From the NCBI GenBank assembly GCA_028047635.1, contig JAOFXR010000002.1, positions 46,851 through 110,850 on the forward strand: DNA of 64,000 bases, given 5' to 3'. Origin of the DNA: Verrucomicrobiales bacterium (lineage in GTDB: Bacteria; Verrucomicrobiota; Verrucomicrobiia; Verrucomicrobiales; DEV007). The position numbers were made by a program, and so were the translations under genes. This document shows positions 1-7,587 of the stretch, in pieces. The first letter of the stretch is position 1. Each line of letters begins with the position of its first letter. The notes under the pieces are model-generated. The model did not search any database, was not told where the DNA came from, and worked only from the letters and a program-made list of their open reading frames with translations.

Positions 1-70
1 GGCGCACCCGGCGCAACGTCGCTTGAGGAAGTATCGTAGAAGTCGACGGCGTTACTCGTAAATCTCCGGT

Positions 71-91
71 GCTTCTCTCGGAGAGAGAAGC
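71..91 (-). terminator. Perfect 9-bp hairpin downstream of the heme dehydrogenase gene
   Basis: Arms GCTTCTCTC and GAGAGAAGC enclose a 3-nt loop, about 55 bases past the stop of the minus-strand heme dehydrogenase gene. Its place fits a transcript end or RNA-stabilising hairpin, but no T run follows on the minus strand, so intrinsic termination is doubtful. Confidence 0.3.
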
Positions 92-145
92 CTACGTGCC
101 CATCACCTCTCCGAGTGATGCCCCACAGCCTATCCGTCCGGAACC

Positions 146-3100
146 CTACTTCGCATCTTTCATCAAATAGGCGAACAGATCGCGCAGCTCTTCGTCGCTC
201 ATGCCGGCAAGCAGGCTCGGCGGCATCAAGGAGATCGGCGACGCTTCAAGCGATTCCATTCCGGCGCGGTCGAGGAGTGACTCCTGACCGGCGAGGTCAC
301 GCAGTTTCACATTCTGAGGAGACTGATCTTTCAGCATTCCTATTACCTTCCGCCCGTCCTTCATCGTCGCGACGTAGTTGAGAAATCCCTCTCGTAGTTC
401 CAAACTCGGATCGACAATCGCCGGAATCCAGAACTCAAGATTATTGCGCTCGTAGGGCGTCAAGTCTGGGCCAACAGGCATGCCCTCGTCGAAGAGCTTG
501 TGACAAACGGCACAACGCGCCGCGAAGTGAACTTTCCCCGCTTCGGCATCTCCGCCTCCACCAGCGACTGCCTTCTTAATGCGCACCATCTCAAGTTGAT
601 TCTCTTCCGAGGAACCCGCGAGCTGATCCGGCCAATGCTTCTTAATCGCCGTATTGACCTCCGGGTCCTTATGTTGAGCAAGGAGCTGCACCACATCAGG
701 AGACACGTTACGCGCCTTCACATGAGCCAACTCCACCTTCTCAAGAAAAGGCTTCGCCCAGGCGAGGCGTCCTGCGAGGACGCGGTGCGCGGTTGATCTC
801 ACGTCGTGCTCTGCAGGAAGTGTCGATCCCAGTCGATAAAGAATCGTCGATCCGATTTTATCGTCGTCGTAATTAGCGAGCGACTGGAGTGCAATTTTCT
901 TGAGCGTGCTTTGTTGATCCAGTGCGATCAATTTGAGAAGTGTTCCGATGACGACGGGATCGTTCACCTCGCCGAAGAGTTTCGCGAGCTCGAGTCGTTC
1001 GACCGGATCCGATGCTTTGCTCGCCACCACTGCGAGAGCCTTCTTCAGGGCAGCTTTGTCTCCACGCTGAATCGCAAGAGCGAGCGCGTTCCCTCCGCCT
1101 TCACTTTCGTAAGCGTCCATCTGCGTGGAAAGAGCCTTGGGTAATTTAGGAATCGGCGCGCCCTGAAAAGCGAGCTGCAATCCGGTCATAAGCCGTTTTT
1201 TCGCATCGGCGTCAGGAGCCGTTTCGAGGAGCTTGGCAGCTGACTGGAAATTATCATCACCACCGGCCATGCAATAGCGACGAGCAAGACGCTCCGCGAC
1301 GACTTCACGAAAGATCTTCGACTTCCACGTTTCAGGATCGGCCGCGAGTGCTTCGATTTCAGAGCGACCGTCTTCGGCATGGGCCTCAATCGCCCACCAG
1401 ATGAGGAGCGAGATATGCGGATCGTCGAAGTCTTCGTCATATTTCAGGAGACGACCAATTGATTCCATCGAACTGGAAACAGGAAGTCGTTTCGCGACTG
1501 CAGCCAATTGCGCCCGCATCGCAAGGTCAGGTTCCGCTGGGATCATTTTCAAGAAAGACACATCAAATCCATCTGTGCTGTCTCCCAAGTTAACTGATGC
1601 TGAAAAGTCGCCTTGATTTCGAAGCGTCCACCTAACGGCGGCAGCCGTGTCCGCCTGATCCATCAGCATGTTACTGAAAACAAAAGAACGGAGTTGATCC
1701 GGTGCTTTTTCAACCGCGTCGACGAATGTCTCGTCTGTCACCGGATATTGCTTCACGAGCTTCTCAAGCTCAGTGCGCTCCCACTTCCGCTCTCCTAGCT
1801 CGTTAATAACACGCTTCCGCACCACCCAGTTGGGGTCCTTCTGCGCTTTCATCAGCTTATCAATCCCCACTTTACTCAAATCCCCATGCGTCACCTTCGG
1901 CTTCGTCCCGGTGGGCTTAACCCGATAGATCCGCCCGCTACTCTTATGCCAGTCATCGACCGGACGGACGTGACTCAATCTCGTATCATACCAGTCTGCG
2001 ATGTATACGCAGCCATCAGGACCGACTCCGCAAAAGACGGGCCGAAACCAACGATCATCCGATTGCAAAAGAGGCTCCTCATCGACGGTCTTGAACGTCG
2101 AACCATCCGGCTGGAGATCGCTCACCCAGACAATGTTATGCAGCGAGTTCGCAGCGATGATTTTCCGATCCCAGGAATCGGGAAAAAGCCCTCCCTCATA
2201 AATACAAAAGGTCTGAGCGAAACGCCTGTCATCCCCCTCATGCTTCATGTGCTCGAAATAACCGAACGCATAGGGATTCGTGAGCGGCCCGTGCTTACCC
2301 CAGGACTTTTTCCCATAGCTCCCCTGCGGATAATACATGCCGCGCGTATTGCCGTTGTTCGTTCCCGAAAAGACGCGTCCTGCCGAATCAATCTCCACTG
2401 AAAAAGTATTGCCTCCCCCTTCCGCGTAGATCTCAAACTTCTTCGTTGTCGGGTGAAAACGCCAAATCATTTGCCCTTGCCACTCGACGGTCTGCCCCGT
2501 CGCAGGATCCGTTACCGAACCCGTCGTCGTGCTTCCATTCGCTCCGTAGAGCCAGCCGTCCGGCCCCCATTTGAGACTGTTCGCAACCGCATGCGTGTCC
2601 TCGATTCCAAATCCTGACAGCATTACCTCAGGATCACCATCCGGCACCGCGTCGCCATCGGCATCAGGGTAAAAAAGCAAATATGGCGCATTCGTTACCC
2701 AGATACCACCCGCTCCAGTGACACAGGAAGTCGCAATGTTCAGCCCGGTAATGGCATCGTGATGGCTATCGTAAAGTCCGTCTCCCGTGGTGTCCTCAAA
2801 GACCGTGATCTTGTCCGCCCCTTTCGCGCCATGCGGAGGAGGCTCGGGCATTTTATCAAACTGCGCCCGCAAGTGATTGTCGTACTCCACGATCTTTAGT
2901 CCTGCCGGAAATTGATACTGCAGGTATTGCGTCACCCACATACGACCTTTGGAATCCCAACTGACGTGAAGTGGCTGCCCGATGACCGGTTCACTCGCGA
3001 CGAGTTCGATCTCAAATCCCTCGCGAACCTTGAACTCCTTCAGCGCTTCCTCAGGCGGCGTCGGCTCGGAACCGTCAGACAACTGCCCGCGCCCCTCATA

Positions 3101-3226
3101 GTTCTTGATGATATCGGCAACCTGATCAGTCCCCGCGACAGAAGTATCCTGAGCCTCGAGCCAGTTCGAACCGCTAACCAGCAAAGCAACTGCAAAAAAG
3201 CGAAGATAGAAAGGTAGCCGTTTCAT
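146..3226 (-). CDS. PVC-type membrane-bound dehydrogenase with HEAT-like repeats and C-terminal cytochrome c
   Basis: The 1026-residue protein has an N-terminal signal peptide (about residues 1-25, ending near SNWLEAQ). A beta-propeller dehydrogenase domain follows (roughly 60-440; note the ADWYDTRLSH and GRIYRVKP segments typical of the PVC heme-binding domain). Next come alpha-helical HEAT-like repeats (about 450-880) and a C-terminal cytochrome c module with CAVCH near residues 905-909 and a distal Met-rich region. The family is expanded in Planctomycetes and Verrucomicrobia and is thought to oxidise sugars or related substrates in the periplasm, passing electrons to the bound heme. The substrate cannot be read from sequence. 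It is transcribed alone, with the barrel-protein gene upstream separated by a terminator. Confidence 0.9.
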   Translation of the reverse strand: MKRLPFYLRFFAVALLVSGSNWLEAQDTSVAGTDQVADIIKNYEGRGQLSDGSEPTPPEEALKEFKVREGFEIELVASEPVIGQPLHVSWDSKGRMWVTQYLQYQFPAGLKIVEYDNHLRAQFDKMPEPPPHGAKGADKITVFEDTTGDGLYDSHHDAITGLNIATSCVTGAGGIWVTNAPYLLFYPDADGDAVPDGDPEVMLSGFGIEDTHAVANSLKWGPDGWLYGANGSTTTGSVTDPATGQTVEWQGQMIWRFHPTTKKFEIYAEGGGNTFSVEIDSAGRVFSGTNNGNTRGMYYPQGSYGKKSWGKHGPLTNPYAFGYFEHMKHEGDDRRFAQTFCIYEGGLFPDSWDRKIIAANSLHNIVWVSDLQPDGSTFKTVDEEPLLQSDDRWFRPVFCGVGPDGCVYIADWYDTRLSHVRPVDDWHKSSGRIYRVKPTGTKPKVTHGDLSKVGIDKLMKAQKDPNWVVRKRVINELGERKWERTELEKLVKQYPVTDETFVDAVEKAPDQLRSFVFSNMLMDQADTAAAVRWTLRNQGDFSASVNLGDSTDGFDVSFLKMIPAEPDLAMRAQLAAVAKRLPVSSSMESIGRLLKYDEDFDDPHISLLIWWAIEAHAEDGRSEIEALAADPETWKSKIFREVVAERLARRYCMAGGDDNFQSAAKLLETAPDADAKKRLMTGLQLAFQGAPIPKLPKALSTQMDAYESEGGGNALALAIQRGDKAALKKALAVVASKASDPVERLELAKLFGEVNDPVVIGTLLKLIALDQQSTLKKIALQSLANYDDDKIGSTILYRLGSTLPAEHDVRSTAHRVLAGRLAWAKPFLEKVELAHVKARNVSPDVVQLLAQHKDPEVNTAIKKHWPDQLAGSSEENQLEMVRIKKAVAGGGGDAEAGKVHFAARCAVCHKLFDEGMPVGPDLTPYERNNLEFWIPAIVDPSLELREGFLNYVATMKDGRKVIGMLKDQSPQNVKLRDLAGQESLLDRAGMESLEASPISLMPPSLLAGMSDEELRDLFAYLMKDAK

Positions 3227-3265
3227 TGTCGGCTACCGTGCCAAAGCTTTTCAGATGAGGACACA

Positions 3266-3298
3266 AAAAAACCGGCGCGAACAAGTCACCCCGGTTTC
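3266..3298 (-). terminator. Rho-independent terminator of the barrel-protein gene
   Basis: Arms AAACCGG and CCGGTTT flank a 15-nt loop. On the minus strand the stem is followed by a run of T, directly after the stop of the gene at 3322-3885. It insulates that gene from the heme dehydrogenase downstream. Confidence 0.75.
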
Positions 3299-3321
3299 TA
3301 AATCGATTGATTCGAGCTCGA

Positions 3322-3885
3322 CTAAAAAGGAACTCTGAATCCAGCACGGATCATCGTGAAATCGGTTCCGTTACCTTCAACCCAGTTGTAGGAGAAGTCA
3401 GAAAACAATCCGATGCAGCCCCATGACTCCAATCGGAAATCAATACCACCACCGACGTTCCAAAGAAACTCATTGGTGCCCTGGGATACGATACCGGGTC
3501 CACCAAAAACATAGGGAGCGATTGTTCCGCAGCAATCACCACCGAGTGGCCAGCGGTAAACAATGTTTCCTTTTCCGACGTGATCAACCACACCGGAACC
3601 GTGAAGCGCATACATCAATTCAACACCGAGGTTGGGACCGAAGAAGTAGGAAAGCGCAGCACCACCTCCGATAGAGTTTGAAAGCCCGTCAGCATCTGGC
3701 CAGAAACCTGAACCGAAACCACTGAACTCAAACCCTGCGTCGTAGCAGTAGCTCTCACTGGTGATTGTCTGCTCCACCATCGGAGACTTGGCGCTCTGGT
3801 AGGCCTCTTTGTTCCATCCCCAACCTGCCTGAGCAATGGAGCTGAACAACACTGTGATAGCTAAAAATGTAATAGTCCCTTTCAT
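3322..3885 (-). CDS. Small outer-membrane beta-barrel protein
   Basis: The 187-residue precursor has a clear signal peptide (MKGTITFLAITVLFSSIAQA, cleaved before GWGW). The mature part is Gly/aromatic-rich with alternating hydrophobic strands (for example GVELMYALHG, GGIDFRLESW and FSDFSYNWVEG) and ends in RAGFRVPF. A terminal Phe is the usual BAM-recognition signature of outer-membrane barrels. The length suits an eight-strand OmpA/OmpW-like barrel. Two adjacent Cys pairs (SYCYD, GDCCG) could form periplasmic disulfides. The specific function is unknown. The gene is monocistronic with its own terminator. Confidence 0.75.
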   Translation of the reverse strand: MKGTITFLAITVLFSSIAQAGWGWNKEAYQSAKSPMVEQTITSESYCYDAGFEFSGFGSGFWPDADGLSNSIGGGAALSYFFGPNLGVELMYALHGSGVVDHVGKGNIVYRWPLGGDCCGTIAPYVFGGPGIVSQGTNEFLWNVGGGIDFRLESWGCIGLFSDFSYNWVEGNGTDFTMIRAGFRVPF

Positions 3886-3983
3886 ATGAGCGGTGTCTTG
3901 GAAAGTGATGCTAAAAAGAAATTACGGTTCGACAAATCTTTTTTTCGGGTAATCGAAGCGCAATCAAACCATTCCTGCCGCCG

Positions 3984-4793
3984 CTACTCTCCTGAAAGCA
4001 ATGATCTTACCGCATCAGGCATCGCCATCTTGCCGACAAATGCTAGGGGAACCTGAATTAGAATCGGTGCTTTCTCATGCTCAAGCCACGCAGCCAGCAA
4101 ACGCAGGTTCTCGATCGACATCGCGGTGCACCCAATGGTTGCCGCTCCCGGGCGTGACCAGCGATGCATAAAAATAGCACTTCCCCGCCCTGCTACCGGA
4201 GGGGTCCGGTTATGCCCCACCACCAGCACTAAATCGTAAAGCCCGTCCTTTCTCAGCAAGACCTCCGCCGAATCCCATTCCTGAGCAGGTTCCCATTTTC
4301 GAACCCTTGCCGCGGGATCCACTCTCTGATTGTAGAATCGGGATTTCGGATCATCGACCCACACTTCAGAAGGAGAACTTCTCCGATATGGGATATGCAG
4401 TGTTGGATTCTCCTCACGACCAAATGCAGATTCGATTTCAAATATGCCTGCGGGGGCTTTCTTATCGCCTTCCCTCTTTTCAGGCCCATCGAATTCCGGA
4501 GTGAATTTTCCGAGCCCCCACCCAAGTCCTTTTCTCCCAACCGTCACAGGAATATCAGAGAAGACGCGCTTCCACTGATTTCCGGAAAACTCGAAGGCGT
4601 TCAAAGTCCCGGTAGAGTCATCCCAGTCACTCGTCACTACCGTGACAATCTGAGAAGTCGATGAATCAGCGAGACAAGTTGAGCCCATGGGAATAAGGCA
4701 GGCCAAAAAAGTCACAAGTAATACCCTGCGTATTGCAGGACAATGCAGGCTTGCCCGAAAGATCGGTATCTTGAACAATCCGTCTATGTCCAT
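3984..4793 (-). CDS. Exported L,D-transpeptidase-family (YkuD/YafK-like) protein
   Basis: The C-terminal half carries the L,D-transpeptidase signature: a His in FMHRWSRP followed 12 residues later by the catalytic-type Cys in TIGCTAM. Upstream segments (GKGLGW, FGREENPTLHIPYR, GLYDLVLVVGHN) also match the fold. Such enzymes make 3-3 peptidoglycan crosslinks or attach proteins to peptidoglycan in the periplasm; which applies here is not visible. The ATG at 4793 gives 269 residues with a hydrophobic stretch (VLLVTFLACLIPMGSTCLA) as signal peptide or lipobox-like segment. An ATG at 4910 would add 39 residues but run across the divergent dodecin gene. The chosen start already overlaps the dodecin start by 8 bp, so a later non-ATG start is possible. 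Confidence 0.75.
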   Translation of the reverse strand: MDIDGLFKIPIFRASLHCPAIRRVLLVTFLACLIPMGSTCLADSSTSQIVTVVTSDWDDSTGTLNAFEFSGNQWKRVFSDIPVTVGRKGLGWGLGKFTPEFDGPEKREGDKKAPAGIFEIESAFGREENPTLHIPYRRSSPSEVWVDDPKSRFYNQRVDPAARVRKWEPAQEWDSAEVLLRKDGLYDLVLVVGHNRTPPVAGRGSAIFMHRWSRPGAATIGCTAMSIENLRLLAAWLEHEKAPILIQVPLAFVGKMAMPDAVRSLLSGE

Positions 4794-4983
4794 TGCCAAA
4801 GTCATCGAAGTCATCGCCGAAGGAAACACTGTTGAGAACGCCATTAAGAATGCTGCGAGCGAAGCGGGTAAGTCAATCCGCAACGTTAAACACATCAACG
4901 TCGAAAACATTCAGGGAATCGTCGTCGACGGGAAAGTCGAGTCTTTCCGCGTCAACGCTAAGGTTACTTTCGTTGTCGACTAA
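4786..4983 (+). CDS. Dodecin (flavin-binding) family protein
   Basis: This 65-residue protein matches the dodecin family over its full length: MSIAKVIEVIAEG start, ENAIKNAASEAGKSIRN helix, then VKHINVENIQGIVVDGKVE and a C-terminal RVNAKVTFVVD strand. Dodecins assemble into hollow dodecamers that bind and store flavins in the cytoplasm. The ATG at 4786 was chosen because it fits the family's normal length; the frame is open upstream but that part has no family match. It is divergent from the transpeptidase gene and convergent with the ArsC-like gene. Confidence 0.88.
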   Translation: MSIAKVIEVIAEGNTVENAIKNAASEAGKSIRNVKHINVENIQGIVVDGKVESFRVNAKVTFVVD

Positions 4984-5009
4984 ACGGATCCGCCCCAATC
5001 CGCGCACCT

Positions 5010-5369
5010 CTAACTCGACAGAAACTCTACGATCCGCGCCTTCGGGCGACCGATAATAGCACTGTCATCTTTGAGAAGCACAGGTCGCTGCATGAGCTGC
5101 TTGTGCTTCAAGAGGATTTCGATGACCGCCTCTGCATTGCCCACGTAGTCATCAGGGTTCAGTTCGAGCTTCTTGAACTTCGAATCTTTCCGAACAAGAT
5201 CCTCAACCGGATCTTCGAGCACCGAAACAATCTTTTCCAACTCCTCCCGCCCCGGAGGTGTTTTGATGTAAACGATAACCTCGTGCTCAATTCCTAATTC
5301 CGTGGCGACCGCCAGGGCATTCGTAGAAGAACCTCAATGGTTGAAATGATAAATCTTCAGCTTGCTCAT
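5010..5369 (-). CDS. ArsC-family reductase with in-frame UGA at the catalytic Cys position (candidate selenoprotein)
   Basis: Read through one TGA (5334-5336), the frame from the ATG at 5369 encodes 119 residues, the family's usual size. It starts MSKLKIYHFNH, then UGA, then GSSTNALAVATELG. The UGA is codon 12, the position of the catalytic Cys in E. coli ArsC (C-x-x-S motif; here UGA-G-S-S). The E. coli arginines at 60, 94 and 107 have counterparts at R60 (DLVRKDSK), R95 (MQRPVLL) and R108 (IIGRPKA). No frameshift or other lesion is seen, and the protein has no Cys. Family members are glutaredoxin-fold reductases of arsenate or related thiol chemistry. If UGA is read as Sec this is a selenoenzyme; if not, it is a pseudogene whose remaining ATG-started frame (76 residues from 5240) lacks the active site. 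SelA, SelB and SelC are not in the window. Confidence 0.7.
5300..5317 (-). promoter_or_regulatory. SECIS-like hairpin after the in-frame UGA
   Basis: On the minus strand the arms CC-C-TGGC and GCCA-C-GG (4 bp, a C-C mismatch, 2 bp) enclose the loop GGTC. The loop begins 24 nt after the UGA at 5334-5336. Bacterial SECIS elements are short hairpins within the ORF just after the UGA, with a G/GU in the apical loop; the E. coli fdhF element also has GGUC. The stem is short and GC-rich sequence gives such hairpins by chance, so this is supportive rather than decisive. Confidence 0.4.
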
Positions 5370-5426
5370 GGCGAAGAAATACAGCGGTCACAGTCGGGCG
5401 TCAAGAACCCCTGAACCCGGTTTCTC

Positions 5427-6143
5427 CTATTTCCGGCGCCAAATCTTTACCTCATCGACGTAGGCATTCTTTGCGACAAGTAGTCGAAGGAGCGTCTTTG
5501 TCTCGTGGGCAAACCCTTCCGATGAGAAACTTCCGACCATTTCCCCATCGATCGAACAGGTAAGCGATTCGCCAACCACCGTCACGTAGATCTGATGCCA
5601 TTCGTTGAGGCTAACGGGATGAGCAAATGATTTTCCTTTTTCTGAAACCTGCTTTTTCTGCGCCGCGGTAATCGTTCCATTCTTCTTCGCGTTTCTGAGT
5701 TCCAGGTTCATCTCCCCTGTTTTCTGGTCGGCAATCTTCACCCCTTTCTGATTCACAATCACTTTGAAGAGATGCCCTGCATGAACGGATTTAAGAGCAA
5801 GGTCAGCGAAATTCAAATTCAAGGAATCGTCTTCCGCTTCAAGCTTGAAACGCAGTCCAATCGTTCCGTCTTTGAAAGCAAACGCGTGACGCACCGAAGT
5901 GGCATGATTCGCATCCTTGTGCGTGTAGATATACATCGCTCCGTCCCGCAGATCGACCTCCTTGTTGCCGGCCGCAGTCCTGTCACTCGACGTCGTCCAC
6001 TCGTTGCCGGGCTCATCTTTGAGCTCTTGCGACTCACTACGCTCAAACTGATCTTCGAAAATGAGCGTGCCCAAATCCGCTTCATCCGCACGAAGCACCG
6101 AAATAAAACAAATGAATAAACAGAAGAGAAAAGGACGTTTCAT
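5427..6143 (-). CDS. Secreted concanavalin/LamG-like hypothetical protein
   Basis: The protein is 238 residues from MKRPFLFC, with a signal peptide ending near VLRADE. The ATG at 6164 would add MLCNMVI before it. The body resembles the jelly-roll lectin/glucanase-like proteins common in this phylum: FEDQFERSES at the start, NEWTTSSDRTAAGNKEVDLRDG, TIGLRFKLEAEDDSLNLNFAD, HPVSLNEWHQIYVTVVGES and a terminal strand VDEVKIWRRK. These are usually carbohydrate-associated extracellular domains. No catalytic motif is recognised, so no reaction is assigned. Confidence 0.65.
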   Translation of the reverse strand: MKRPFLFCLFICFISVLRADEADLGTLIFEDQFERSESQELKDEPGNEWTTSSDRTAAGNKEVDLRDGAMYIYTHKDANHATSVRHAFAFKDGTIGLRFKLEAEDDSLNLNFADLALKSVHAGHLFKVIVNQKGVKIADQKTGEMNLELRNAKKNGTITAAQKKQVSEKGKSFAHPVSLNEWHQIYVTVVGESLTCSIDGEMVGSFSSEGFAHETKTLLRLLVAKNAYVDEVKIWRRK

Positions 6144-6220
6144 GATGACCATGTTACACAGCAATCAAGGTTCTGACAGCAGCCATCTAACTCCACGAGA
6201 TGGGACGAAGACTCCCGCCC

Positions 6221-6601
6221 TTACTCACTTTCCAACTCCTGCGCCGCCATCTCGCGGGCCTCATCAGCCGCTTCAGCGAGCTCTTTCTCCAGCTCAATCA
6301 TGCGGTGCCGGTGATCCGTGCGAATCCGGATGAGATCGTAAATGGCCAGAATAAAGACGAACCCGACGAGTGAGAAACACGCCAGCCAGAACAACGTAAA
6401 ACCGAGCGGCCGTTCCATCAGAAAAGGACCCAGTGGAATGGCGCCCACAAAAACGAGGATGAGCGTCACAATCGTTGAAACGAAGAGAAGGTTCCTTCGA
6501 TAAGGCCGGTGACGGATCAATATCCATCCCGTTGCCAAACCAAGTGCGACCTTATCTGTTTTATCGTTGCGTTCCTCGTCCACAAAACTATCGAAACACA
6601 T
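6221..6601 (-). CDS. Two-helix membrane protein with charged C-terminal coiled coil
   Basis: The 126-residue protein starts at MCFDSFVDEERN. Two hydrophobic helices (LLFVSTIVTLILVFVGAIPLG and GFTLFWLACFSLVGFVFILA) are followed by a long charged helix (MIELEKELAEAADEAREM) likely to form a coiled coil in the cytoplasm. The frame is open up to 6826, but that extension would overlap the divergent ALDH-like gene and lacks protein-like character. No family is recognised. Confidence 0.6.
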   Translation of the reverse strand: MCFDSFVDEERNDKTDKVALGLATGWILIRHRPYRRNLLFVSTIVTLILVFVGAIPLGPFLMERPLGFTLFWLACFSLVGFVFILAIYDLIRIRTDHRHRMIELEKELAEAADEAREMAAQELESE

Positions 6602-6691
6602 TCTAAGAGCCTGCGACAATCTTTTTTTCAAAACTCGTTTTTTCCATGATCTCCCCTGTTCAAATCTGATCTTCCCCTGTATTCTGTCCCT

Positions 6692-7573
6692 ATGCCTCAC
6701 CAGAGACTTTCTGTCCTGAAAACCTATAAACTCTACCTCGGCGGGAAATTTCCCCGTACTGAGAGCGGACGATACATGACTGCCACCGACGCTAAAACCG
6801 GAGAACATCTCGCCCATTACTGCCACGCTTCGCGGAAAGATTTTCGAAACGCCGTCGTCGCAGCGCGATCTGCGTTTCCCGGCTGGAGAAAAACATCACC
6901 TTACCTCAAGGGCCAAATCCTCTATCGCGCCGCCGAGATGCTGGAGAGTCGCTCGAGAACCTTTGCCGAGGAAATCAGCGCGCTCACCGGCGCGCCTCTC
7001 AAAGAAGCCTCAGCCGAAGTCGATGCCTCAATTGATCGACTCGTCTACTTCGCCGGATGGACAGACAAATACAGTCAGATATTCAGTAGCGTGAACCCTG
7101 TCGCCTCATCACACTTCAATTTCACGACCCCCGAGCCAACCGGCGTTGTAGTCGCGCTCGCTCCTGAAAGCCCGGGACTTCTCGGTCTCGTCACGCTGAT
7201 TGCTCAAACAATCCTTTCGGGAAACACTGTCGTAGCGCTAGCCTCGGAAACCGCGCCCCTTCCCGCGATTTCACTCGCAGAGGTTTTCGCGACGAGTGAT
7301 ATTCCCGGTGGCGTCATCAATATCCTAACGGGACCACACGCAGAACTGGTGCCCTGGATTTCAAGCCACATGGATGTGAATGCAGTCATCGATGGGTCCG
7401 GTAATTCGCAAACCCTCGAAAAACTTCGCGAAGGAGCCGGCGACAATCTGAAACGTGTCCACTCGCACGCGCTGAAAAATGCCGAAGACTGGTTCAGCGA
7501 ATCAGCCTGCGATCCCTATCGAATTCTTGATACGGCCGAATTCAAAACCGCCTGGCACCCCATCGGAGTGTAA
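6692..7573 (+). CDS. Aldehyde dehydrogenase-family protein consisting of the N-terminal (NAD-binding) half only
   Basis: The 293 residues align with the first half of ALDH enzymes: LGGKFPRTESGRYM, ARSAFPGWRKTSPYLKGQILYRAAEML, TPEPTGVVVALAPESPGLLGLV, SGNTVVALASETAPL and DIPGGVINILTG. The catalytic half, with its Cys and Glu, is absent. The stop is followed 14 bp later by the deoB start, so the genes are probably cotranscribed. Short ALDH-like partners near deoxyribose-phosphate genes are known in several bacteria, where a second full-length ALDH is usually adjacent. None is adjacent here. A role in channeling acetaldehyde from deoxyribose catabolism, or as a regulatory partner, is inference. 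The C-terminus (AEFKTAWHPIGV) reads as natural rather than broken. Confidence 0.75.
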   Translation: MPHQRLSVLKTYKLYLGGKFPRTESGRYMTATDAKTGEHLAHYCHASRKDFRNAVVAARSAFPGWRKTSPYLKGQILYRAAEMLESRSRTFAEEISALTGAPLKEASAEVDASIDRLVYFAGWTDKYSQIFSSVNPVASSHFNFTTPEPTGVVVALAPESPGLLGLVTLIAQTILSGNTVVALASETAPLPAISLAEVFATSDIPGGVINILTGPHAELVPWISSHMDVNAVIDGSGNSQTLEKLREGAGDNLKRVHSHALKNAEDWFSESACDPYRILDTAEFKTAWHPIGV

Positions 7574-7587
7574 CTATCTTGCGGGTC

